Source: Spirochaetaceae bacterium UBA4077 (lineage in GTDB: Bacteria > Spirochaetota > Spirochaetia > Treponematales > Rectinemataceae). Taken from it: a DNA stretch of 5,536 nucleotides. The notes beneath the pieces were generated by a model. The model did not search any database, had not been told where the DNA came from, and saw only the letters and a list, made by a program, of their open reading frames with translations. The stretch spans positions 23,701-29,236 of the forward strand of contig DFYR01000048.1 of NCBI GenBank assembly GCA_002383375.1, given 5' to 3'. Both the position numbers and the translations under genes were made by a program. Positions 1 to 5,357 of the stretch are shown piece by piece (within the stretch, counting starts at the first letter, position 1; every line of letters starts with the position of its first letter).

Positions 1-1
1 T

Positions 2-961
2 GTCTCTGAAACAAACCATTATGCGCTTAAATCTGGGTCAGGGTTTCCCTCGGCTCTTTTCCGCGCGGAAGCCGACGTGGAAGGCTATGACGTAATCGCC
101 GAGATTCTCGATGCCTTTCAGTGGGATGATACAATTTTTACCCTTGCCCAGACGGAGAGCGGCACAATTCTTGTCGAACAGCGTGAGATATTTTCCGGGA
201 TCGTCGAGGCTCCTCTGGAAATAAGGGTAAAGCTGCTCAAGAAGGAATTGGAGCGTCGCGCGCAATTAACGTTGTTCGAGGCTGACCGTGACGGTTTTGT
301 GGACAGAAGACGTCTTTACGAAGGTTTGATCAAGCGCCTCGCTTCTGAAGCCTCGCACCGTGGGCTGGGCGGGTATGATACAGCGGAGAAACTTACTGAC
401 GCTCTCGCCAAGATCCTCGCGTTAAGGCCTTCGTTGCTGTATGATGCGATCAGTTCCGTATTCGCGCGTCATTCGGTTGAGCGCCTCGCTTCGCCTTTGC
501 CTAAAACTGTTGACAGTGAAAACAGTCTCACCACGTCGCGACTCAATCTTTATGGCATCTATCCGGAAGATTTGAATACATGGGAGCGCCCTTTTGCCGA
601 GCTTCTCGATAACGATTCAAGCGGTATCGTTCGCTGGTGGCATCGAAACCCAGTGAGAAAACAGTGGTCGGTTCATCTTCCAATACCTGGCCATGGCCAA
701 TTCTATCCGGATTTTGTTGTGAGCGTGGAAGGCAGAACGCATGGTAATGGTGTAATTCTTGTCGAGATAAAGCATCAGATCAACGATCCAGAGGGAAACG
801 CGGCCGCTAAGGCGGCGGCCAAGCATCCAGCCTATGGTCCAGTGCTCATGCTTTATTGGAATGAGCCTTCTTCAGAATGGAGAGTCGTGTCCTATGATGA
901 AACGTACAATAAAAATGTACAGGATAGGATGTTCAGATTGAGTATGTTGAAGACTTTTTAG
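2..961 (+). CDS. C-terminal part of a type III restriction/DEAD-box helicase-like protein with PD-(D/E)xK nuclease region (5' end outside window)
   Basis: The reading frame is open from base 2 with no stop, so the gene begins upstream of the window. The GTG at 77 is probably internal, and 319 C-terminal residues are visible. About residues 212-217 carry WWHRNP, followed by FYPDFVV (Pro-Asp near residues 236-237) and, about 18 residues later, VEIKH (Glu255, Lys257). This is the PD...ExK arrangement of restriction-type nucleases. Its placement at the extreme C-terminus after a helical, charged stretch resembles type III restriction (Res) subunits and related DEAD/DEAH helicase-nucleases. The helicase motifs themselves would lie off-window and are not seen. 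The likely role is ATP-dependent DNA translocation coupled to cleavage in restriction or defence. The gene converges on the metabolic operon with only 32 bp between them and looks functionally unrelated to it. The nuclease-type ending is fairly secure; the exact family is inferred. Confidence 0.62.
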   Translation, partial: VSETNHYALKSGSGFPSALFRAEADVEGYDVIAEILDAFQWDDTIFTLAQTESGTILVEQREIFSGIVEAPLEIRVKLLKKELERRAQLTLFEADRDGFVDRRRLYEGLIKRLASEASHRGLGGYDTAEKLTDALAKILALRPSLLYDAISSVFARHSVERLASPLPKTVDSENSLTTSRLNLYGIYPEDLNTWERPFAELLDNDSSGIVRWWHRNPVRKQWSVHLPIPGHGQFYPDFVVSVEGRTHGNGVILVEIKHQINDPEGNAAAKAAAKHPAYGPVLMLYWNEPSSEWRVVSYDETYNKNVQDRMFRLSMLKTF

Positions 962-993
962 GCTAGAATTGCATAGCAAATGTTCTTTTCATT

Positions 994-1752
994 TTATCTC
1001 CACAGTCGCTTGCAACTGATTAAAATATCTTCGTCGGAATCCCCCGGCAGCGCGATAGCCCCCTGATAGCCGATATGCTTCAATGCCTTGAAAAATGGGG
1101 GAAGGCCTGGATCTTCGGCCTGAGAAACCGGCCGGGCATCCCGGGAGAATTCGATTCTCGCATGGGCGATCCGTCCTGCGAAGATGGCGAGTTCATCGTC
1201 CGTAATTCCTATTTCCGCATAGGCCGACGAGCTCAAAGCGATGGCCAAGTTGGGCTTATTGACCGAATCGATCACCTGAAGCGCCTCGGACAGGGAGTTG
1301 ATGAAATTAGTTCTCCGCGGTCCAAGCGGCTCAAGGCAAATCTCCATGCCGTACTGCTCCCCTATATCGCAGAGCATGAAGAGAAATTGATTGAAGTGTT
1401 CCTTGAAAATCGAAGTCTCGCCCTCGATAGGAAGGATCCTCGCTTTGCCTTCGTTCCAAAGGAGCCTGCGGCAGCCGAGCCTTGCGGCACGAGCCAGCGC
1501 CGCCCGTAGGTACTCGGTCCACGAATAAATATTGAAGCCCCGTTCCGTGACTGCCACGCCCGCGGGAAGGATAGAGGCGAAAACCTCGCAGCCCAGCTGG
1601 GATTCCTTCAATCTTTTTTCGAAGGAAGAAAGTCCTTCGGCATCCAGTTCCGCCAGCGCGCTCAAGGAGGGTTCCACCGCGCCGAAGCCTTGCGCCTTCG
1701 CGACGGCGATCCCCGGCTCGCTTTCGATTCGTTTGGACCAAAGGATACCCAT
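994..1752 (-). CDS. Sugar-phosphate isomerase/epimerase-like TIM-barrel protein (xylose isomerase-like/AP endonuclease 2 superfamily) with degenerate metal site
   Basis: The 252-residue product fits the xylose isomerase-like TIM-barrel superfamily, which includes sugar epimerases, IolE-type dehydratases and 3-dehydroshikimate dehydratases. Visible hallmarks are the N-terminal AKAQGFGAVEP strand (about residues 18-28), the ICLEPLG strand with the first expected ligand Glu141, a following SLSEALQVIDSVNKPNLAIAL segment, and a C-terminal FFKALKHIGYQGAIAL segment (about 220-235). Usually Glu, Asp, His and Glu bind a divalent metal. Here the DxxH position reads SSSA (Ser174...Ala177), the HxH position reads HAR (Arg199), and the last Glu position is Pro236. 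The protein is slightly short for the family (270-290 is common), mainly at the N-terminus. The ATG at 1752 is supported by AGGAAGGAG eight bases upstream. It is the third gene of the aroQ operon, 15 bp after the preceding stop. The fold is confident. The substrate is unknown; an aroQ neighbour would suggest 3-dehydroshikimate chemistry, but the lost ligands argue against ordinary metal catalysis. Confidence 0.78.
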   Translation of the reverse strand: MGILWSKRIESEPGIAVAKAQGFGAVEPSLSALAELDAEGLSSFEKRLKESQLGCEVFASILPAGVAVTERGFNIYSWTEYLRAALARAARLGCRRLLWNEGKARILPIEGETSIFKEHFNQFLFMLCDIGEQYGMEICLEPLGPRRTNFINSLSEALQVIDSVNKPNLAIALSSSAYAEIGITDDELAIFAGRIAHARIEFSRDARPVSQAEDPGLPPFFKALKHIGYQGAIALPGDSDEDILISCKRLWR

Positions 1753-1760
1753 ACGCTACG

Positions 1761-1769
1761 CTCCTTCCT
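1761..1769 (-). promoter_or_regulatory. Ribosome binding site of the TIM-barrel gene
   Basis: Read on the minus strand this is AGGAAGGAG, eight bases before the ATG at 1752. It overlaps the TAG stop (1770-1768) of the upstream aroQ-like gene. This fixes the start of the TIM-barrel gene and suggests reinitiation by ribosomes finishing the previous gene. Confidence 0.75.
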
Positions 1770-2205
1770 ATACGCCGGCCAGGTTCGCCAGGGCTTCCAG
1801 CGCCAGCACGTAGCTGTTTGCGCCGAATCCGGCGATCGTGCCCACGCAGACATCGGCTATCACCGACTTGTGCCTGAACTCCTCCCTGGCGTACACGTTG
1901 GACATGAACACCTCCACGCAGGGAACGAGCATCGTGCCTATGGCGCTCCGGATCGAGTAGCTGTAATGGGCCAGGGCGCCGGCGTTCAGCACTACACCAG
2001 CGTACTGGTTGGGGACTTGCTGCATTTGATCGATGATATCGCCTTCGGAATTGTACTGTTCGCAGTCGATGCCTACTCCCAGTTCGGCGGCCTTTTTTCT
2101 CAATTTCGCGTGAATCTCCTCCAGGGAGCTTTCCTTATAGATGGAGGTCTTCCTCGTCCCCAAAAGATTGAGGTTCGGGCCTGAGATAACCAGAAATTTC
2201 TTCAT
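1768..2205 (-). CDS. Diverged type II 3-dehydroquinate dehydratase paralogue (active-site His replaced by Phe)
   Basis: The 145-residue product has the length and fold signature of type II dehydroquinases, which form dodecamers and convert 3-dehydroquinate to 3-dehydroshikimate. GPNLNLLGTR is at residues 9-18. With an offset of one from Mycobacterium tuberculosis numbering, the expected Arg18, Tyr23, Asn74, His80, Glu98, Arg107 and Arg111 are present. The conserved EVHISN motif reads EVFMSN, so the active-site His is Phe100. The ALRDA motif reads SIRSA, so the intersubunit Asp is Ser87. The flexible lid is also altered, TRKTSIYK instead of the usual REPxxYG form. The ATG at 2205 is chosen over longer upstream starts because it has GAGGAG eight bases before it and its homology begins at once. 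It overlaps the stop of the canonical aroQ as ATGA, implying translational coupling. It may have changed substrate, low activity, or a structural role in a mixed oligomer with its neighbour. Confidence 0.85.
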   Translation of the reverse strand: MKKFLVISGPNLNLLGTRKTSIYKESSLEEIHAKLRKKAAELGVGIDCEQYNSEGDIIDQMQQVPNQYAGVVLNAGALAHYSYSIRSAIGTMLVPCVEVFMSNVYAREEFRHKSVIADVCVGTIAGFGANSYVLALEALANLAGV

Positions 2206-2672
2206 CGCGCTGTCTCCTCGTTCCTCTCGGCTTCGTTGAGTATTTCCAGAAGAGCCCGGAGGCCCAGAATGTAGCTGTATGACCCGAATCCGCACACCTG
2301 GCCGACGCAGACAGGTGCGAGATAGGAAAGGTGACGGAAGGGTTCTCGCCTGTAAATATTTGAGATGTGCACTTCAATGGCGGGAAGCCGCACGGCGCCG
2401 AAGGCGTCCCGCAACGCCACCGAATAATGGGTGAACGCCCCCGCGTTGATGACGAAACCCTGGACCTTGCCCGCGCAGGAATGTATGTAGTCGACAATGA
2501 ATCCTTCGACGTTGGACTGGAAAAAATCCAGCTCCACGCCCAGGGATTGACCTTCGACCCGTATCGTCTCGCATATCTGATCCAGCGTCCTGCTGCCGTA
2601 AATGCCAATCTCCCTCTTCCCGAGCATGTTGAGATTGGGGCCGTTTATGATTGCGATTTTACGCGATCCCAT
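2202..2672 (-). CDS. aroQ: Type II 3-dehydroquinate dehydratase, canonical active site
   Basis: The 156-residue protein is a typical cytoplasmic type II dehydroquinase, catalysing trans-dehydration of 3-dehydroquinate to 3-dehydroshikimate. The reaction serves shikimate biosynthesis or, running as part of a catabolic route, quinate use. Motifs run in order: INGPNLNMLGKRE (9-21), catalytic Tyr25 in the lid IYG, VINAGAFTHYSVALRDA (74-90, with Asn76, His82, Asp89), EVHISN (100-105, Glu100 and His102) and RREPFRH (108-114, Arg109 and Arg113). Every expected catalytic and binding residue is present. The C-terminal tail of about 10 charged residues is longer than in its paralogue. The ATG at 2672 has a modest AAGGCGG upstream. 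It is the first gene of the leftward operon and overlaps the next gene by 4 bp. Its neighbours are not shikimate-biosynthesis genes, and it is divergent from a GntR regulator, so a catabolic role is more likely than housekeeping, though this is inference. Confidence 0.95.
   Translation of the reverse strand: MGSRKIAIINGPNLNMLGKREIGIYGSRTLDQICETIRVEGQSLGVELDFFQSNVEGFIVDYIHSCAGKVQGFVINAGAFTHYSVALRDAFGAVRLPAIEVHISNIYRREPFRHLSYLAPVCVGQVCGFGSYSYILGLRALLEILNEAERNEETAR
2214..2219 (-). promoter_or_regulatory. Ribosome binding site of the diverged aroQ-like gene
   Basis: On the minus strand this reads GAGGAG, eight bases before the ATG at 2205 and inside the last codons of the upstream aroQ. It decides the start at 2205; an in-frame ATG at 2295 would add 30 residues unlike any dehydroquinase and lies deep within the other gene. 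Confidence 0.7.
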
Positions 2673-2710
2673 TTTTCCGCCTTGCCGCGATACTTCGCGC
2701 TAAGCCATTG

Positions 2711-2751
2711 TTCCCGAGCCGGCTGATAAGATCAAGCGCTCAGCCCGGGAA
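2711..2751 (-). promoter_or_regulatory. Bulged 12-bp hairpin in the aroQ leader
   Basis: On the plus strand, TTCCCG (2711-2716) pairs with CGGGAA (2746-2751), and GGCTGA (2721-2726) pairs with TCAGCC (2740-2745). All twelve pairs are Watson-Crick, with a four-base bulge AGCC on one side and a 13-base loop. If the aroQ operon is transcribed from the AT-rich core, this stem lies in its 5' leader, ending about 39 bases before the ATG. It lacks a U-tract on the leftward strand, so it is not a standard terminator. It could be a regulatory RNA structure or a protein-binding site; the assignment is inferred from symmetry alone. Confidence 0.4.
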
Positions 2752-2803
2752 GCACGTGAATTTCTGTGGAACGCGGCCCGCTTCGAGGTTTAGGTTTTGA
2801 TCA

Positions 2804-2824
2804 TTTCTTTAATCGATAAAGAAA
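2804..2824. promoter_or_regulatory. 21-bp inverted repeat, possible operator
   Basis: Perfect 8-bp arms, TTTCTTTA (2804-2811) and TAAAGAAA (2817-2824), flank a 5-bp centre. The element sits in the AT-rich core, where a leftward promoter for aroQ would be expected. It differs in sequence from the palindrome at 2886-2908, so a single regulator probably does not read both in the same way. AT-rich sequence makes chance symmetry more likely. Confidence 0.35.
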
Positions 2825-2852
2825 AGGCGATTTAAATCCCTAAAAATTTTTG

Positions 2853-2886
2853 TTGACAGATTAAGAAATCAGTGGGAGAGTATAAC
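2853..2886 (+). promoter_or_regulatory. Tentative promoter for the gntR operon
   Basis: A perfect TTGACA (2853-2858) follows an AAAAATTTTT tract that could act as an UP-like element. The best -10-like hexamer is TATAAC (2881-2886), but the 22-bp spacer is well beyond the usual 16-18 bp. Either the promoter is weak or activator-dependent, or the real -10 is elsewhere. The TATAAC abuts the palindrome at 2886-2908, where a bound regulator could block transcription. Confidence 0.35.
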
Positions 2887-2908
2887 CAATATATCAGCGA
2901 TATATCGG
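2886..2908. promoter_or_regulatory. 23-bp imperfect palindrome, candidate operator of the GntR/FCD regulator
   Basis: The arms CCAATATATC (2886-2895) and GATATATCGG (2899-2908) match as inverted repeats at 9 of 10 positions around a 3-bp centre AGC. The same bases also give two direct copies of ATATATC spaced 11 bp apart, about one helical turn. It lies 36 bp upstream of the gntR start and just downstream of the TTGACA box, a normal place for an autoregulatory operator of a GntR/FCD protein. Binding by this particular regulator is inferred from position and symmetry. Confidence 0.5.
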
Positions 2909-2936
2909 AAGAACATCGGAAATGCCGCATTCGGTT

Positions 2937-2943
2937 GGAGAGG
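2937..2943 (+). promoter_or_regulatory. Ribosome binding site that leaves two possible gntR starts
   Basis: GGAGAGG lies only one base before the ATG at 2945 and seven bases before the in-frame ATG at 2951. Reading its GGAG as the core gives four bases to 2945, which is short; reading its AGG as the core favours 2951. The protein would differ by two residues only. Confidence 0.55.
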
Positions 2944-2944
2944 T

Positions 2945-3625
2945 ATGCAGATGGAAGCGGTCGCGAAAAAAAGCCTCAGCAAGAAGGACCAGGTATACAA
3001 GGTTTTAAAGAATAGAATAATCCATCACGAATTGAAGCCCCAGGAATTCTTGAACGAGCAGGACCTTTGCGAGGAATTCGGAGTGAGCAAGACCCCCGTG
3101 CGGGAAGCCTTGCAGCATCTCGAACGGAATAGGCTCGTGGTCATCGTCCCGAACAAGGGCTGCTTCGTGACGAATATCAGCCTGGATCTAATCAGGGAGA
3201 TATTCGAGATAAGGGAAATTTACGAATGCGCCGCCGCCCGTTTCGCCGCCAGCCTGGATGACAAGAGAAAGTTCGTCGAGATTTTGGCCAATCTGGAGTC
3301 TCCGAAAAACGAAAACGAAGAGGAACTCAGGGCATCGCTGCTTTCGGGCTATAGAATCCATGAGATTATCGTAGATTCGGTGGGCAACAGCTTTCTTTCG
3401 GAATTCTATGGAACGGTGCTCGATCACATAATCCGGATTCGCGTGTACACCATGTCCAGGTTCGATGCCAGGCGGCTGTACCAAACAAGGGAAGAGCATC
3501 GGTCGATCTTGAAGGCAATCGTAGCTGGAGATGCCGATGGGGCGGAAAAAGCCATGAGGACCCATCTTCAACGTTCGCATATAAGTGTTGACCAAATGAT
3601 GGTCAACAACAGGAAGGCAGTATGA
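2945..3625 (+). CDS. GntR-family transcriptional regulator, FCD (FadR C-terminal) subfamily
   Basis: The 226-residue protein has an N-terminal winged helix-turn-helix (about residues 15-78). The signature lies in EQDLCEEFGVSKTPVREALQHLE (38-60), followed by the wing VIVPNKGCFVTNI. The helical C-terminal FCD domain (about 84-215) carries the expected ligand histidines: His139 in YRIHEI, His185 in EEHRSIL and His207 in MRTHLQ, with GDADGAEKAM between the last two. FCD proteins usually bind a metal and a carboxylate ligand and control nearby catabolic genes, often as dimeric repressors released by a pathway intermediate. The Asp normally four residues before the first His appears to be Gly135. 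The start may be 2951 instead of 2945. It is the first gene of the rightward operon, overlaps the next gene as ATGA, and faces the aroQ operon, so it probably controls both directions and itself. Confidence 0.93.
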   Translation: MQMEAVAKKSLSKKDQVYKVLKNRIIHHELKPQEFLNEQDLCEEFGVSKTPVREALQHLERNRLVVIVPNKGCFVTNISLDLIREIFEIREIYECAAARFAASLDDKRKFVEILANLESPKNENEEELRASLLSGYRIHEIIVDSVGNSFLSEFYGTVLDHIIRIRVYTMSRFDARRLYQTREEHRSILKAIVAGDADGAEKAMRTHLQRSHISVDQMMVNNRKAV

Positions 3626-4293
3626 TCCACGTGCTGAAAGCGGCTCCACCCGTCTCAAGGGAAATCGTCGAAGCGTTCCGGCTTTTGGATGTCGCCACGG
3701 TGTATGAGGCTTCGGGGCGAAAGGGGTATATCGACAGCGCTATCAGGCCGGCGGCCCGGGGCGACAGGATCTGCGGCACTGCCTATACCGTGCAGTGCGC
3801 GCCCGGGGACAATCTCATGCTGCACAAGGCGCTGCAGCGGGCGCCGGCCGGCTATGTGATCGTGGCTAGCGTCGGCACGGCCTACAATTACGGATACTGG
3901 GGTGGACTGATGGCTACGGCGGCGATGGCCCGGGACATCGGCGGGCTGGCCATCGACGGCACAATCCGCGATTCCGCCGGGATAGCGAAGATGGGCTTCC
4001 CCGTGTTCTGCCGGGGTTTTTCCATTCGAGGAACAGGCAAGGGCACCCTGGGCATCATCAATTATCCGGTAAATTTCGGCGACGCGACGATCTTCCCCGG
4101 CGATTTGATCCTGGGGGATGAGGACGGCATGGTGGTCGTCGCGGCCAAGGATTGCGCCGAGGTGCTGGCCAAATCGCTCAAGCGAGTCGAATTCGAGGAA
4201 GGCAAGGCTGCCCAGCTCAAGGCAGGGGTGAGCAGCGTCGAGCTGAACAAGCTGGATGCCGTCTTCCAGACCCTTGGGCTGGCGGAGGAGTAA
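3622..4293 (+). CDS. RraA-like/HMG aldolase family protein (possible 4-hydroxy-4-methyl-2-oxoglutarate-type aldolase or oxaloacetate decarboxylase)
   Basis: The 223-residue protein matches the RraA-like fold (formerly annotated demethylmenaquinone methyltransferase). Key parts are GTAYTVQCAPGDNLMLHKAL (52-71), the glycine-rich YWGGLMATAAMARDIGG (92-108), DGTIRD (112-117) and GDLILGDEDGMVVV (160-173). In class II pyruvate aldolases of this family, the Arg-Asp pair here at Arg116/Asp117 binds the keto acid and the divalent metal, and both are kept. Members cleave compounds such as 4-carboxy-4-hydroxy-2-oxoadipate to pyruvate and oxaloacetate, or decarboxylate oxaloacetate; others regulate RNase E or have unknown roles. 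The catabolic setting favours an enzyme over an RNase regulator. The ATG at 3622 overlaps the gntR stop and has AGGAAGG four bases upstream. It is followed six bases later by the dehydrogenase gene. Fold confident, substrate unknown. Confidence 0.85.
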   Translation: MIHVLKAAPPVSREIVEAFRLLDVATVYEASGRKGYIDSAIRPAARGDRICGTAYTVQCAPGDNLMLHKALQRAPAGYVIVASVGTAYNYGYWGGLMATAAMARDIGGLAIDGTIRDSAGIAKMGFPVFCRGFSIRGTGKGTLGIINYPVNFGDATIFPGDLILGDEDGMVVVAAKDCAEVLAKSLKRVEFEEGKAAQLKAGVSSVELNKLDAVFQTLGLAEE

Positions 4294-4299
4294 GGAAAA

Positions 4300-5349
4300 A
4301 TGAGAATCGCCGAGACACTGCTTCGTGACGCGGCGAGGGAAATCCTCACCGGTTTAGGGGAGGAAAAGGAAAACGCCGAAATAGCCGCCGAAATCCTGGT
4401 TCGGTCTGATATGCGGGGGGTGAGCACCCACGGCGTCAATCTCTTGAGGCAAATCGTAAAACGCAAGGCCGCGGCCATGCTCTCAATTCCCACCCGGGTT
4501 GAGGTGTTGCGAGAGGATGGGTCTACCGCCCTTCTGGACGGCCGCGACGGCCTGGGACAGGTGGCGGGCTACAAGGCCATGCGTTTGAGCGTCGAGAAAG
4601 CCCTGCGCGGCGGGATCGCCATGGTGGGTGTGAGAAATACGAACAACGTAGGCGCTCTGGGATATTACACAAGCACAGCCGCTTCCTCGGGCAAGGTGAT
4701 CGCCCTTTGCATGACCAACGGGAACCCTTCGGTGGCGCCCTACGGGAGCGCCGACCCGTTTTTCGGCACTAATCCGATCTCCGTCGGCATTCCCCTGCCC
4801 GGGGCAAATCCTATAGTGCTCGACATGTCCTCCAGCGTCGTCGCCAGGGGCAAAATCAGGCTGGCTGCTCTGAGCGGCGAGAAGATCCCGCTAGGCTGGG
4901 CCTGCGACGAAACCGGGGCGCCGACGACGGATCCCGCCAAGGCGCTAAAGGGGTCTCTTCTGCCCCTGGGCGGGCCGAAGGGTTCGGGACTTGCCATGGT
5001 CATCGACATACTGGCTGGACTTCTCACCGGATCCTCCTACGGATTGAAACTCAAGAGCTTCCACGAACTGGAGGGGCCGACCGGAGTGGGCGCCACCTTT
5101 ATCGCCATCGATATAGCCAGATTCATGGATCCCGGGCAATTCGCCGCCCTGGTAGGCGGCTACGCGAAGGAGATCAAGGCTCTGCGGCTTCAGCCCGGGG
5201 CGAGCGAAATCCTTCTGCCAGGCGAGGTGGAATCCATTAAGGAAGAAAAGAGCAGGATCGCCGGCATAGAGCTGCCCGAGGCGGTAGCCAAGGCTATCGA
5301 TGAAATTCTCGTCAAGTCGGGAAGCAGGATTCGGTTGATGGCGGAGTGA
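4300..5349 (+). CDS. Ldh2-family (malate/L-lactate/ureidoglycolate-type) NAD(P)-dependent oxidoreductase
   Basis: The 349-residue protein has the normal length and motif order of the Ldh2 family, which includes ComC-type sulfolactate, YiaK diketogulonate and AllD ureidoglycolate dehydrogenases and imine reductases. These interconvert 2-hydroxy and 2-keto acids with NAD(P)H and do not use a Rossmann fold. Visible motifs are SDMRGVSTHGV (36-46) with the catalytic His44, GYYTSTAA after NTNNVGALG (113-121), FGTNPISVGIP (155-165), LDMSSSVVARGKI (174-186), GWACDETGAPTTDP (199-212) and LLPLGGPKGSGLAMVIDILAG (220-240). The usual NSNHFG motif reads NTNNVG, so the commonly conserved His is Asn116, and GGHKG reads GGPKG (Pro226). 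A ribosome site (GGAGGAG, then AAGGA) precedes the ATG, which lies six bases after the aldolase-like gene. The likely job is reducing or oxidising a keto/hydroxy acid made by its operon partners; the substrate cannot be told. Confidence 0.92.
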   Translation: MRIAETLLRDAAREILTGLGEEKENAEIAAEILVRSDMRGVSTHGVNLLRQIVKRKAAAMLSIPTRVEVLREDGSTALLDGRDGLGQVAGYKAMRLSVEKALRGGIAMVGVRNTNNVGALGYYTSTAASSGKVIALCMTNGNPSVAPYGSADPFFGTNPISVGIPLPGANPIVLDMSSSVVARGKIRLAALSGEKIPLGWACDETGAPTTDPAKALKGSLLPLGGPKGSGLAMVIDILAGLLTGSSYGLKLKSFHELEGPTGVGATFIAIDIARFMDPGQFAALVGGYAKEIKALRLQPGASEILLPGEVESIKEEKSRIAGIELPEAVAKAIDEILVKSGSRIRLMAE

Positions 5350-5357
5350 GAGGAAAT

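Larger units (their letters stand above)
2673..2944. promoter_or_regulatory. Divergent intergenic control region between the aroQ operon and the gntR operon
   Basis: This 272-bp gap separates two operons read outward from it and must hold both promoters. The side near aroQ (about 2673-2790) is GC-rich and contains two hairpins: the bulged stem at 2711-2751 and a 5-bp CGCGA/TCGCG stem with a four-base loop at 2686-2699, just upstream of the aroQ ribosome site. The side near gntR (about 2791-2910) is AT-rich and packed with symmetric elements: the 21-bp inverted repeat at 2804-2824, the 10-bp palindrome GATTTAAATC at 2829-2838, AAAAATTTTT at 2842-2851, a TTGACA box at 2853-2858 and the 23-bp palindrome at 2886-2908. 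I could not place a convincing leftward promoter by eye. Confidence 0.75.

Noticed and set aside
962..993. Possible terminator between the two convergent genes (TTGC/GCAA around ATA, followed by T-rich sequence)
   Set aside because: Only four base pairs in the stem and an interrupted T-tract; too weak to call.
1690..2184. Open frame of 164 codons on the plus strand opposite the diverged aroQ-like gene and the start of the TIM-barrel gene
   Set aside because: It lies antisense to two genes with clear family motifs, has no recognisable domain and is explained by the codon bias of the opposite strand.
2206..2295. Upstream extension of the diverged aroQ-like gene to an ATG at 2295
   Set aside because: The added 30 residues do not resemble dehydroquinases, overlap the canonical aroQ, and a good ribosome site supports 2205.
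3188..3658. Open frame of 156 codons on the minus strand opposite gntR
   Set aside because: It covers the conserved FCD domain of the plus-strand gene and shows no family resemblance.
4062..4493. Open frame of 143 codons on the minus strand across the aldolase/dehydrogenase junction
   Set aside because: Antisense shadow of two well-supported genes; low-complexity Ser/Ala-rich translation without motifs.
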